Assembly (NCBI GenBank): GCA_043228905.1
Contig: JBHGNT010000011.1
Span: forward strand, 16,864,001-16,928,000
Reading direction: 5' to 3'
Source of the DNA: Azolla caroliniana
Lineage: Eukaryota; Polypodiophyta
DNA: 64,000 bases
Shown here: positions 21,501-34,600 of the stretch, piece by piece
How the letters are laid out: the number at the start of each line of letters is the position of its first letter
Position numbering within the stretch: the stretch's first letter is position 1
The notes under the pieces: generated by a model
What the model was told of the DNA's origin: nothing
The model's input: only the letters and a program-made list of their open reading frames with translations
The model's database searches: none
Made by a program: the position numbers and the translations under genes

Positions 21501-22508
21501 CTTACTACCGTTGGACAAGAACGCACGCAAAATCTTGGTTGCCGGTACTCATGCCAACGATATCGGCAATCAATGTGGAGGATGGACAATGACCTGGCAA
21601 GGGTCTAGTGGTAACATCACCACAGGTAATCAATAAATCATAACCCAATTTTAACAATGAATTTTGTTTCTAGTAGTGTGTAAACCCAATCAAATCTCTT
21701 GTGGAAGGAACTTGGAAGCTCACAAAACATTGTAACTGCCCCTAAAAACCCCAGGGACCATTTTATTATGCAATATTCAAACATATGACCCACAATTCCA
21801 TTTCTAGTAGACTTGTCAACTCTATCAAATCTCTTGTGGAAGGAACTTGGAAGCTCACAAAACATGGTTGCCCTTAAATTAACCCTGACCATTATTATTA
21901 TGAAATATTCAATCATATGACCAACAATTCCACAATTCCACAATTCTACAACAAATGAGAATTCAAATGGCATGACTTGTTTTGTTTTTTGGCATGTTTG
22001 TTTTTCTTATTTCTCCCTATCTGGGGCCGAATCAGGAACCACGATCCTCGAAGGCATTCGTGGGATAGTGAGCGAATCGACACAGGTTGTATACAAGAAA
22101 TCGCCCAAGAAGAGCTCGGTGGAGGGCCATGGTTATGCCTACGCGATAGTAGCCGTGGGGGAGAAGCCATACTCCGAGTACGAAGGAGACGACCCGAACC
22201 TCCGGATCCCTGAAGAAGGCCTCGAGACGATCAAGACCGTGTGCGGTCACGTGAAATGTGTGGTTGTGATCATCTCCGGGAGACCTTTGGTGGTGGAACC
22301 CTACTTGGGTCTTATGGACGCCTTGGTGGCCGCATGGCTACCTGGCTCAGAGGGAGGTGTCGGCGTGAGTGAGGTCTTATTTGGAGATTTCCCATTCACC
22401 GGAAAGCTCTCCAGGACATGGTTTCGGAATGTAACGCAGCTGCCGATGAATGTGGGCGATCGTCACTATAATCCCCTCTTCCCTTATGGATTTGGGCTCT
22501 CTTCATGA
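18516..22508 (+). CDS. GH3 beta-D-glucan exohydrolase / beta-glucosidase (8 exons, 623 aa)
   Basis: Secreted glycoside hydrolase family 3 enzyme that removes glucose from the non-reducing ends of cell-wall beta-glucans, with retention of configuration. Exons: 18516-18747, 18988-19192, 19322-19412, 20042-20178, 20594-20837, 21043-21147, 21241-21625, 22036-22508. They sum to 1872 nt with consistent phases. Residues 1-29 look like a signal peptide (hydrophobic [10 protein letters not shown] core). Family blocks are [26 protein letters not shown] with the predicted nucleophile D309, GGWTMTWQG (substrate-stacking tryptophan about 453), and the [11 protein letters not shown] region that carries the acid/base glutamate in this family. 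Length is close to the usual 600-630 aa of plant members. Intron 1 has a GC donor (G|GCAAGT ... CTAG|); all other introns are GT-AG. The gene looks intact. The exact substrate (laminarin-type or other glucans, or glucosides) cannot be decided from sequence. Confidence 0.95.
20203..20510. repeat. Degenerate AACCGG/GGTTTGG-rich tract in GH3 intron 4
   Basis: Low-complexity stretch with many imperfect copies of AACCGGTTTGG and TCGGTTTGGTTTGG on both strands. It is intronic and has no coding frame. Confidence 0.7.
20931..21028 (+). repeat. 27-bp tandem repeat in GH3 intron 5
   Basis: About 3.5 copies of a unit containing GTACTAAGGTTTT and TTGCACTTTTGAT. The repeats end about 15 bases before the acceptor at 21042, so the TACTAAG motif, which resembles a splice branch-point consensus, is present several times in the intron's 3' half. 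Confidence 0.88.
21667..21870 (+). repeat. 134-bp-period duplication in GH3 intron 7
   Basis: TTTCTAGTAG ... CAAATCTCTTGTGGAAGG ... AAGCTCACAAAACAT occurs at 21667 and again at 21801 with moderate divergence. It is an intronic direct repeat. Confidence 0.8.
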
Positions 22509-25064
22509 TTGAACTTGGAATAGAAAAAATCAATCTTTGCATACATAGCCCTAATCCTGGCAAACCTGAATCCACGGACACCGGCAATGCATTCGAGCCT
22601 TCAGGCAAATGTCTAATTCGCCTTACGATGACCACAAATGTGGCGATCGAAGAAGCAATAAAGCAAAGTGAAGAATTGCCTTGCCTTGATTTTATTAACA
22701 TTTTGTTTTGGCTATATTTTGTGACCAAATCCTTTATGAACATTTTGTTTCTGGTTGATTCGTGACCTAATCCTTGCGAACCTTGGGCAAATTAAAGCAT
22801 ATATAGTCCTTTGAGTCTTATCAACCAAAATGTCATTCAATCGATCCCAATGAGAGAGACTGAGCACGACCTAAATACAATATACTGCACTTACATTTGG
22901 CATGGATGGTGCTGAAATAAGCATTTCCCTCTAACCTAACTACAATAATTCGAAACCAAATAAACCGTAATATTTATAAACCCTAAACCAGAAACCACAG
23001 AACATGAACTACAATCCTGAGCCTAAAGGAACCCTAAAACTATAAAACCTAATTCATAGGACATAAATTATAAACTATAAACTAATACATCCTACGGTCT
23101 AAAACCTTAAACCCAAACCTAAACCTGGAAACAACAAGAAATCAAACACACAATCGTATGAATATAAAAGCAACAAGATGGACCATCTCTTATCTATTGC
23201 ACCATTGTGCTTTGAGGAGTCAAAAAGCTTTGATGCTTCAGAATAAGGGTGTGTTCTTGGAGAGGGTATCCAATCCTTCTCTCACATGTAATCTTGGGCC
23301 ATCGTCTCCTAGTTCTACTTTTGCCCAACTCTCTCTAAATTTATCCATTTTGGTGAGAAGCTCATATGCCTCTTGTGCACCCTGACTTGGGGCCTAAAGA
23401 AAGTTGCGCGGACATGCCGAATGTAGGGCAAGGCAAGGCAAAGTTTGTAAATGCCGATGACCCCTTGCATTCTTTCAATGGGTGCAAGAATTGCTCATGA
23501 TCAACCTACAAGAAAACGAGGAAAACATGTGTACATGCACAAGAAGCATGCGAAAACTCCGCACCGAGATGTGATTGATGTCTAATCAAGCATACGATAG
23601 CTCAAAGGCAAAGGCGCACGTGCAACAAACACAAGATAGATGCTAAAATGTCTCAAGAATATTCGGTCTCCACTTTCTAGACCAACAATTAGGATCACTC
23701 TACCCAAAAGGATGAGATCATGCCAAGCGTCGCACGTGTACATAAGTTCTGTCGTATTCCGAAACCTAAATGGAAATTGCTATGAATATGAATATGAAGC
23801 AATGGGATGTCTACTTCTTGCAACGACCTTTTGCTTCAATGTGACGACAATCTTTGTATCCATATGGTGTCACACCATTTGAGTATAACCCTTGATGGTC
23901 ATCATAGGAGAGCACCTCTAAAAGTTCCAATGATGACATAAAAACTGAAAACACTTTTGGATCTTGAATTTCATTGTGCTTCATATACCATTGTATATGC
24001 TACATCTACAAACATAGTATTACTCAAACGCTATGTTCCTCTCTCATAGCAAGCATAACCCACTATAAGTATTCCTTTTATCCCATCCACAAATCTCTTT
24101 TGTGACTATATTTGTCCAATGGTAGCATGTAGGCTATGCATCATTGAGATGATCTAGAGCAAATGATGAAGGATCACATGAGAATTAGAGAAACTGTGCA
24201 AGGTAATGTGTCATTCTCGTCCCATAGGAAGTTGATAGTTGGCCAATGTCCCTCAATTTTACATTTGACAATGCCAATGTTTGTCCCAAATTCTCTTTTG
24301 ATATGTTAATACCTAAATCAAGGAAATTGAAACAATAACCAAATTGGGGGTAGGTTATCTATATGCATACCATTGTCTTGATCTTCAACCACCCCCCTTG
24401 GTGGACTGTTGTCCTAGCTAATGGAGTTGTGAGTCTAGTGTACGGGGTGCTCGACCTCGGAACTGCTGCCGTTGGTTGCATTGTAGTAATTTGAGTACAA
24501 CATTGTCTATGTCCGGCTTATCTCTATGCATTCATTTATTTTGTAGTTTGTTGGTTATATTTGGCATTATGTAACACGTAGTTTTATACTTCAGCATGCA
24601 AATTCACATATTCTTGCTTACCAGTTCTCCACTTTGAACATTGATAATCTTAACCATTTGATTTTGGGTAAACAAAACATTGCCAAGGATACTCCTATTC
24701 TTACAAAAGGAAACATTGTTATCGACGCACGTGGAACAAGAGACAAAACCAAATCTTGGCAAGGAAAGAAAGTTGGGCTTTGTAGTATCTATTATATTAT
24801 GGTCAAAACGAATTGTCAATTTATGAGGCATTTGAGAAGAAGAAAGGTGAAAGAAAGCCCTTGAAAGAAGTAAGAGCATTGCTACCAGGCCTACCTTCTA
24901 CGCGTTCAAATATATACACTTGGTCAATGCCAAGTGGCAACTAGCAAGGATGAACCTTATGTGTTTGTCATGTTAAAAGTTTGAAACATAATTTCTGTGT
25001 TAATTGGTATATGTTGGACTCTCCATTTGTAACACCTTTTCTAGTGATACCAACCTTGGTACAA

Positions 25065-25113
25065 GGGGGGGGGGGGGGGGGGGGAGGGAGAGAGAGAGAG
25101 AGAGAGAGAGAGA
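25065..25113. repeat. Poly(G)20 followed by (GA)n
   Basis: A run of 20 G (25065-25084), then GA repeats to 25113. It is a potential G-quadruplex or sequencing trouble spot. Confidence 0.95.
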
Positions 25114-25861
25114 AAGCTTGTAAGTACTAGGATAATGGCTTCGTGTCCTAAGACGTAAGCAACAATGTTACGTACTTAGGGTTGACTTGTCTTGAGCAGG
25201 GTTTAGCTTGATTAATTAATGTAGTAGTTGTGTTCAATATGTGTGCATCATGCATGGTTTTGCTTTAGCTTGATTAAAGTAGCATGCTTGAGTTAAGTCA
25301 TGGGTAAGTTCCTTAGCTTTGTATTCATTGTTATGATGTCAAATCAACTATGTTGCCTATCGATGTGGTTGAGATTTAACCCTTAAGTAAACTCAATGAC
25401 TCATAGAGTCATAGCTAAAATCATTGTAACTATTTTAGTAGTTAGTGCCTTTGGATAAGTCAATTCCATAAGTGCTCAATGAATGAGATTTTGTACTAGC
25501 TCATTTAATGTAGAAGCTTTTTATCATTACATTTGTACTACATATGGTTGTAGGTTGTAGGTTGTAACTTGTATATAAACTCCTCATGGTCCATGGAGAT
25601 CTTTTGTGGATGAAGGAAGAAGGGGAGGAGTATGTTGCATGGTGAAGGAAGAAGGCCCACGAGTTGTAAACTATATTGGTTAACTCTCCCAACAACCTTG
25701 CTCTCGACTATTAATCATCCCCCATTTTTTTATGTTTATTGTTAAGTTATCTCTCTCTTAATCGATATTCTCCTCTTTGTCTCTCTATGGGTGTCTCTCT
25801 CTCACATACATCTCATTATTGTTACCAATTGTCTCATGGGCCAAATTTGGTCCTAGAAGAT

Positions 25862-25866
<5 letters not shown>

Positions 25867-25904
<38 letters not shown>
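25867..25904. repeat. (TC)n microsatellite
   Basis: 19 TC units. Confidence 0.95.
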
Positions 25905-25906
<2 letters not shown>

Positions 25907-28282
25907 GCATGCACACACATTAACACATATTGTTTCTACTCATTAACCTCATATGTGATTAAGAATCACTCAAATAATTATTACATAATTACACATGTAA
26001 GTATCTACATTAAGTAAGTTAGAGATTTAGAGAGGGTAGGAAATAGGGAATTCATCAAGTAAAATCTTTACTTGATTGCGATGTGCTCAAAGACATTTCA
26101 CACCTATCTTTACTCCTCTCACCAACATTAAAGTATCGAAACCCTTAGCAATGAACCAACGACAAGGTAATTGTTAGAATAATTCAGTAAGACCACACTT
26201 AACATAATACAACCACAATTCACATTGTTTCATTGGATGTGAGATAAACTACATAAACATTGTTATGCGGTCTCCTTCATTTTAACGATAAGGCTCAATG
26301 AACTTCTCACGATGTCATTGATGGGGGAAAATTAACATTATTGTGATCCAAGAACTTCACCAAACAATTCAATGTCAACTTAGATGTAGAAGGGGCAAGG
26401 ACATAGTCAATGCAAGTCCATGGCTCGTGCTTATTAGGAATCATTCACTCATGAATATCAATAATTGTAATGATGTGTACCCATCACAATGAATTTCAAA
26501 GGATTACCAAGGCTTATTGGTTTAGGTGTAAAAGCATTTTGCCACATATGTGGTGGGAAGATGCTCAATCTTTTGAACTTTCAAGACTTAGACATTATAG
26601 TTCCTCAACTAAGTTGACCCCATCAAGATGATCTACTTAAATACTTACCATGTTGAGGTCTCGATAGGATTGGTGGAATGAGCACAAATAAAATCCTTTT
26701 AAGAAGACTACTTGGAAGGAAAGTCGCAATTGTATCATAGGGGATATTGAGTGATTCACCTCTTTAGTGTGTTTTCGATCAAAGACCTTACTATTGCAGG
26801 CTGTCTAGATGGTCCAAAGTGCCCAAAATCTTGTCCAAAGGAGAAAATAGGCATTGCTGGATAGGGCACACAAAATCTGCCAAATAGTGAAAAGTGCTTC
26901 CCAAACCTTCGGCCAGGAAATTTGTGTGAGAGAGATGCAGTTAGTCTTCATATGAATGTTGTAGTGAATGAGCAAGTCCATAATAAGTGTGGGACTGTTT
27001 TCGTTCGTCAACTACATTGTGCACAATGCGGCGAGGCTATTGATCACTTTTGATCGAAACCACAAAGTTCTTGACTTACTCTTAGATATGTAAGGATCGT
27101 TTCTTCAAGGGGGAATAACATAAAGCAAAGATAGTCCCAACCTTATATTCATATGTTGTATAAAATCTTCGGGGTTAACATATCTAGCCCCCATAAATGA
27201 GAACTAGGAATAAGTTAGGGCATGGGGGGAAATCACCATATGTGATGATTGGGAGAAGAGTTAGATCATGTGTGTGTTCTTTTCAATGTTTGCATTAAAA
27301 TTTGTAAAGCTGATTTTATTGCAGAAATCTTTCAAAGTGTTAGTTTGCATCATACCAAACTTAAATATGAAGCCTATTGCTAAAGACTTGCGCCCACTCA
27401 CTAAAGGCATCAAAGTGCATGCTTGACAATCACACCCTCGTGTTATGTATTTTAGGGAAAATGTAAAAAAATGTTACTAATATTGAAGAAAGTATCCATT
27501 CATGCCACTGATAACATTCATGATATTCAATATTATCCATGCTAAAGAAAGCAAAGTAGTTACTCATAATCCATTCTATGTCTCTCATAATGTTCATTTT
27601 CAACTCACATGCTAAAAAGGTGTGATTTCAATTGTATGGGAGCACTTTTCTTACAGTATTCTATGCCCCAAATTTGAAGGTTTAAAAATACATTTGGTGT
27701 GAGCTTTGATACATGATTCCAAAAGTATACTTACTTTTTCACCACCATTTTATGCTTTTTCCTAACCATTATTTTTTAACCCAACGAAATAGCATCTTAT
27801 GACCAATAATTGATCTCACATCAATAATGATTAGTATTAGTGAGTTTGCACCAATGGTATCAAGGTGATCTCTTAGGATATGACATACATACAAGCAATT
27901 GTACTCTACAAATGAAGCAATAATGAATCATCCCCTTTACTATGCATACGGAATCAATAATGAAGTGGGTTTATATGCATAAGGAATCACATTTTGTATG
28001 GTGGGCTAAACTTTTTTAAGTTTCCACTTCTTAATAAACTAAAGATATGGACGGCATGGGTGGGGGGTGCTTTTTGCATGGTCTTATGTGTTGTGCATGA
28101 TCACTAGAATAGGTATTGCTACACACACATATCGCAGAAAATTGTTTTTCCTAGAGCGTTTTGTAGTGAATCATGGATAAGATCTTTTAGCAAAGTGGGG
28201 CAATATTCAACATTTATAATTATGACAAGGAAAGGTGTTTTGAAGGATATTCAATGCAAAAGAGGGTATGGTATGGAATGTT

Positions 28283-28378
28283 CATTGTGTGTGTGTGTGT
28301 GTGTGTGTATGTATTTATATATGTATACAGTATGTATGTATGTATGGATGGATGGATGTGTGTGCGCGCGTGCGCGCG
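28283..28378. repeat. Compound microsatellite (GT)n (TATG)n (GATG)n (GC)n
   Basis: Alternating purine-pyrimidine tracts: TG repeats, then TATG, GATG, and GCGCGCGTGCGCGCG. The last part has Z-DNA-forming potential. Confidence 0.9.
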
Positions 28379-29539
28379 TTGAGTAAAATATATAATTTTT
28401 AATATAACACTCACAGACAATGACTAGATAATGCTCATGGCTTGTGACTTCTTGTTGGTGCCCAATATAAATGTTTACATTTACACCATTAATACTTCTT
28501 ACAAAACTAAATAATAACTCAAACTATGCATTTGTTGCCATTCATATTAGCAATAAAACGGTTAATGAAGATTCAAGGAATGTGTTGTGCAAATTATTGA
28601 GGCCTAAGCTATTTCTATAATTTTGTATTTTTTTGTATTTTTATAAAAGACATCCACTCATTAGTGTAAGCAAATTATATAGTTTTGATGCTTAAGTGAT
28701 CAGCAGAGGGAACGACCATCTTGGTGGCTGAAAGTGCCAAAAAGGATTGCCATTCTTCGAGGACATACGTGGAGTAGGTTTCCACAGAGTAAGAAACTGA
28801 TGATGTTGAGAAGCTTTATCTTCAGAATCTCCAATAATACAATCCCATTATCCTTTAAAAGTATGAACCATGTCCAACAAAGTATTACTTGCCAATTCAA
28901 CTAGTTAGGCTCTAACTTGATGAAAAACTAGAGAGGAACAAACCTTCCACATGTAGCATGGACACTAATGGAAGTACTCCATTCTATAGTTCTCTTTCCT
29001 AATGAGATATATCATATAGACCTATTTGTGATTTCATTTACAAATGTTACTTTTTCACTTTGTCTTGAAGATGTTATATCAAGCACTAAATGTTCCATGA
29101 AAGTTCTCATCTAAAAAGAAATAGGACATTTGTTCCTCCACTCTATCGAGTGTCACCTCGATTATCTACCATCTCATTTACACCTAATTCTAACAAGGGA
29201 TTCCATCCACTAGCACTACAAGACACTTCCCATGGCCTAGGTTATATAGGTTCTACATCATTAGAACTCTTGTTAGATCTATACCTTTCCCATCACACAA
29301 TGCTTTGCACTTGCTAATCATTGCCCTTAAGTGCTCGATTCACAAGTTTGATTGTTGACATGGACTATGTGATTCCATCAATGTGATCATTCTATACATA
29401 TGCAATGGACATTGACATGGTAAACTAACAATCAATGTTATGTCTATGTTTGAAGGCTTGTTGGCTTTATCAACATGTTGTATTTTACATCTCTTCTCAA
29501 GGATACTCATGAGTCACTCTAGGCTCCACTTTGTCGTTA

Positions 29540-30029
29540 AGGGGCAGAGTAGTGGCACCTGGCAGCCGATCCATGTGGTGGCACAGGATGACAATAGTTG
29601 GAAGATGCACCTTGACAATGTTAAGGTGGAACCCCACTCGAACTTGTGGGTCTATGGTAATTGCCCCCTTGCAGAACTAGAATGGGACCCAGGGGATTTC
29701 AAGTGGAAACACAACAATAGGTTGCACCACTTCTTCAATTACAACACTAAATTAGGCCAAGCTATACAATTACAGTTGGAAGGTCCCCTACACAATGGTT
29801 GGAAGACATTGGCATCCCTAACGAGGTGCTTTGTACATTCTAGAAGGGTCTCTAACGTCTCCACATGTCTGAGAAGATCAATCTATTTTGGTTTTCTCAT
29901 ATTCTGAAATTGGCCATGGGGTGATTCCCCGATATATATATAAGCCACCTTGTATAGCATTTCTATAAAAATCTCTCCTAACTAATGGGAAAGTATCTCC
30001 TTTTTTGGAAAAGAAAAGAAAAGAAAAAA
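29540..30029 (+). pseudogene. 5'-truncated LINE fragment with 3' tail
   Basis: Plus-strand text GTWQPIHVVAQDDNSWKM ... LAELEWDPGDFKWKHNN ... HHFFNYNTKLGQ matches, in order, the C-terminal half of the LINE ORF2 at 51935-50586 (THWSPIRIVAQDGNKWK ... LECLEWDPAEYVWRDEQGK ... GFFDFSTRLGR). It then goes out of frame and stops at about 29907. It ends with the family's 3' signature CTAACTAATGGGAAAG and TTTTTTGGAAAAGAAAAG (29979-30029). It is a dead-on-arrival insertion of the same family as the 50-55 kb LINE. Confidence 0.8.
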
Positions 30030-31670
30030 GGATACTCGTGAGTCATGACTACCATTTTAGGATGCAAACACAATACCTTGGGTTCGTGGGTCATCAAACC
30101 TAACTAATTAGGCTACAAGTTATGTCATTGGGGGCTGGGGCCACTCTGATTGATTCTTAGGGCAACATTTTGAAGGTTTATTTCACTTTTCTTGAAGTAC
30201 GATAATAAAACACATAATGATTATTGATGGTTCATTCATACTGTACCTTTTTCCACATAGTGCAATATCGATGGCATTATACATTACAAACTTGCAACTA
30301 ACAACAAGTAAAAAAGTGAACCCACAACTTCTAAAATTTCCATAACTAATGGAATAGCAGAAATTAGCTTTTCATGCCTTATAGTGGAAATATATCTCTT
30401 AATGGGGGACGACATTTGGTGCATGAACCTGGGCAGGAATTCAATGTTTTATCTTGATATTCAAAGATGATATTGTTTCAACTTTCAAGATATCAAACCC
30501 ACGCATTCTCATAAACGTTAACCTTTTATGTTAACAAATCCAATAAAATTAGCAATAAAATGAGGAAAATATTGTCAACAATATGACCAAAATGTTTAAA
30601 AATGCATTATTTTAGGCAATTCATGTTGAGACTCGAAAGATCTACGATTGTGTATCTTAGTTTTTGTAAACATTGGTAAGAATCACAAAGGTTTCTAAAA
30701 TGATTGCAATAAAAAAATGAACATTATGTGAATCTATTTGATTGTGTAACATGCTCTATTCTAAATTTTTTAAACTCTAAAGATTTATCATCAAGGAACA
30801 TACATACTTTAATGGTTTCGCTTGGAATCCAATATGATTATTTATGATACAATAATGCATGTATATAAGACATCAATAACACACATTAAATATGATATAT
30901 GGAGATATGATACTAACTTGTAATTCAACTATCATAAAGCAATTGGTAACATATGTAAGCTAAATAATGTGGCACATACAATGCCTTTAAAGGATGTCAC
31001 TAACATTGTTTAAGGAATAACTAGATTTACTCGCATCATTGTTGTTTTGTCATGGTTTCCTAGTAGAAGGGAAATGATCAATGTTTCTTAACAATGAACT
31101 CGCCGTAACTCTATAATCTACTTAAAACTAGGAAATCATTAGAACAATTCTTAGATGCATGTTCGCATGCACTTTCCATGTACATATGCATTGCATAAAT
31201 AGTACATGATGCATACAAGTCTGTGTGTAGATATAGAGAGATGTAAATCCATATTGTATTCACAAGTGCATGCATGTATATCGAAATATAAATATATAAA
31301 ATCACAATGATATGTGTGTGTGTGTGTTTGCGTGTGCGCCGAACAATATTTGAAGTTACAAAAGAAACTTTCTTGCAATGCTTCTTATTCTTTTATAATC
31401 TATCATTCTCGTAGTTGGTGACTTCATGATATTATTACCCATCATTTTCATGCACACCATTTGCTTCCAATAAGTACCAATATATATCACAACTATTGTA
31501 TTGATAATAAGAATCAAGATGTTTCCCAACTATTTTATTGACAATCTAGCACTCTGTATGAAAGCTTAGAGTTTTGTTTATGCCATTGAAAACACAGCCC
31601 TGACATTTGTCGAATCTTGTACATTAGCTATTAATTTTGATCTCATTAGCATTCAAGTTGTCTCCTAATC
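30030..31670. other. Intergenic DNA upstream of the SWEET gene
   Basis: AT-rich, with no coding remnant recognised. It contains a short (TG)n run near 31313-31328. The SWEET promoter and 5' UTR must lie at its right end, but I cannot point to a convincing TATA box. Confidence 0.5.
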
Positions 31671-34600
31671 ATGAAGCTAGTTGCTTTCACATTGGGGATT
31701 GTTGGTGAGTTTTTATCAATACTTATGAACGATTGCATGTGCTATACATCATTTCAAGAGTAATCATTCAACTCTAATTGTGCTTTTCTTTTCTTATGAC
31801 AACGCAGGGAACATTCTTTCAATACTAGTTTTAGCTTCTCCAATGTAAGAATACTAGCTCATTTTTTAAATATTGCACTAATCATTACCATGTACCATGG
31901 GTATATGAATCTAAGTCTCTATCTTTATAACTTTAGCTAATTAAGATGACACTCTCATTTCATGCCTAGCAAACATTTCTAACAATTGATCGATCTAAGC
32001 AATCATGGGATATGTGCCACATTAATATTTATATATACATATCATCTATTATCATTAACCCTTGTTAATGTGTGACATGATTTGATCAATTATGCAAAAA
32101 TTAGGAAGGCTAATGTTGTGATGTGATGTGTTTATTGAAGGCCTACATTTTGGAGTATAATTAAGAAGGGTTCAACGGAGTCATTTTCTTCATTCCCTTA
32201 TGTGTGTACATTATTAAGCAACATGTTGTGGCTATATTACGGCATCCTTGATAGTAGTGGAATTCTCCTCATCACCATTGGTACAAGTGGATGTGCTTTT
32301 CAGACATTCTACCTCTCTGTCTACTTAACCTATGCAGCCAACTCTAAGGACAGGGTAAATCCCCTTTTCTTGATAAAAATTGAAAAAATAATAATGAGCA
32401 ACTATTAAGCATTTATATATATATATATTACTAGTTAAAGCCTCGCTTCAAAGTATTACATAGTTGTTTTTTCTAGTTGCAAGGAGTTGTGAAACACACC
32501 ATGAGTAACGTATGCTAGGGATATTGCATTGAATTCAAACATGTTATTAGACCATCCTACTTTCATGTTGCATTTTGTATACACGTGCACTTGCGCGCGC
32601 ACCCACACATAGAGAGAGAGAGATTATAAATCCCCAATTCTATGTTTTGATTGAGGATACTCCTCCTGAACGTACAAGCTTGGCCAAAGGTGCCCAAATG
32701 TTTTTGGGTTATAGACATTGTTGGGAGAAAATGGAAGATTTAGAGAGAGTGTGTTGAATTGTGAGAGCATGCTTCAAATCAATTCCTTCCTTGCACAACA
32801 AACAAACATTGATGCCATGATCCTCAACATCTTTGTTACACCATGTCTGCCAACAAGTCTTTGGTGGTGTTCTTGTTTGGTCATGTTTATTGATTAGACT
32901 TTTGTGTATTGGATCAACTCATTTTGCTTATTCCATCAATTCCTTCCTTCCACAACAAACAAACATTGATGCCATGTGCCTCAACATCTTTGTTAGTCCC
33001 CCTGTTTGCCAACAAGTCTTTGATGGTGTTCTTGTTTTGTCGAGTTTATTGATTCGACTTTTTGTTTTTCTGTTGTTTAATTTGACACTCTAGTTTACCT
33101 AGAGTACGACGTTGTTGTATTTCTACTTTTGCAAATAGTGGGCAGATTTTTGGACTTGGTCCTATATGATTTTACCCTCATAGAGGGTTTTCCATGTTAA
33201 AATTTTTGGTGTATTGTGCATCTTTGTTTTAGTTGAGTTTGTGTAGGCTTTACTTTGGAACGAAGGAATGTCGCTCTTAGCACGTTTCAATTTAGTGTTT
33301 GCGTTTTTTCTAGTAAGGATATCCATCTTCCCATGTGTTATGTTTTGAAATTTATGCATATCTCAAATAAGCAAAGTGTCCCCTTGGTTGTTGGTGGCAC
33401 TAATTTCGTCAATTAGTAGGCCTAGATAGATAGATATTTTTTTAGAGTCCATAGAGAGGTCAATATTGACCCATGGGACCTAAGTACAAAACTTCTCTTG
33501 ATGCATGTCTCCTTCCTAGGAAGGGATAGTCATACTTTGAGGCACCAAGTCTCGATTGTCAATAAGGCATACACAGATGAGCTCAACCTTGTAGGTGTTC
33601 TCTTTAGTGTGACATCAACCCCTCTTAATATATCATCATAGTTTTCACGAATTGCACTATATGTAGAGCATGTAAAAAGCAAGTGATACTCATCCTCTAC
33701 TTGGACTTCCTTGCATACCCTTACATGCCTTTGTATTTGGCTAATTTCTAGGGATGTGATTGAGAACCGAGGCGTGTTAGGGCTCTATGAGAGTTAATAC
33801 TTATGTTAGGGAATGAAGTAAGGTTGAATACGATGAATAGGCCTTCTTGCCTTATGTAGAACCCAACATTCGAGATTGATGTTTGCAAATTGCAATGTAA
33901 GATTCTAATTTTTTCTTTTTAGCATCTTTCCACTTCTTCCTTAGTGGTTCCATTAATCTGTCCTCAATAACTACATATGTCATAGGATAACTTGAAAGCT
34001 CGTGGAGTCTTCCACAACCCATCTTTTGAACCATTTTTTTATGTCAACTATCGAACTGGATGAAAGAGTTTTGCTCTTGTGGTTCTTTTGTAGTTTACAT
34101 TCAACATTGCAAGCAAGGTGTGGTAATCTATGATTTGGCATATTCTTGACTTTTGTAATGTATCTATATACTCTCTATAGCGCCAATATCACTATAGGTC
34201 AAACACCTATTTCCTAGAGCATAACTTGATAGGAGGTGGTGGATTTACCTTGATAGAGAGAGGGGGGGAGAAGGACCTTTTCTACATATAACATGAACTC
34301 TTGCTTTATAAAAAAGGTTAGATAAAGAGAGATTCAATATTTCTATATAATAATTCTAGTGTATTTACTATAAACTCACGATTATAAGACACATTCTTTG
34401 AGTGGATATATAGTAATGTCTTATTACCACTAACACTGACCTATTATTAGTCAAACCTAGCCTAGATGTTCCTAATGACAATTTTAGATAATTTAATTTT
34501 CATATAAAAATGGTGTTCTTGAAGGATTCTCTTAATGTTTCTTACATTGTTTTTAGGTAATTTTGCTCAAGTACCTTTTAGTGATTCTCTTGATATACCT

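Larger units (their letters stand above)
22509..29539. other. Intergenic DNA with no recognised gene
   Basis: The first 250 bp should hold the GH3 3' UTR (AATAAA at about 22655). The rest is AT-rich and has no exon-like conserved text in any frame. 22970-23130 has scattered CCCTAAA-like words but no telomeric array. Short open frames at 23158, 24634, 26805 and 29090 do not resemble any family I know. The microsatellites within it are listed separately. Confidence 0.6.

Noticed and set aside
22970-23130. Telomere-like CCCTAAA tract
   Set aside because: Words such as ACCCTAAA occur only sporadically in A-rich DNA, with no array.
28195-28420. Small proteins encoded by GT/TATG microsatellite
   Set aside because: Low-complexity translation of a simple repeat on both strands.
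29090-29317. 75-codon open frame as a gene
   Set aside because: No family resemblance, no splice or promoter context; likely chance or old transposon debris.
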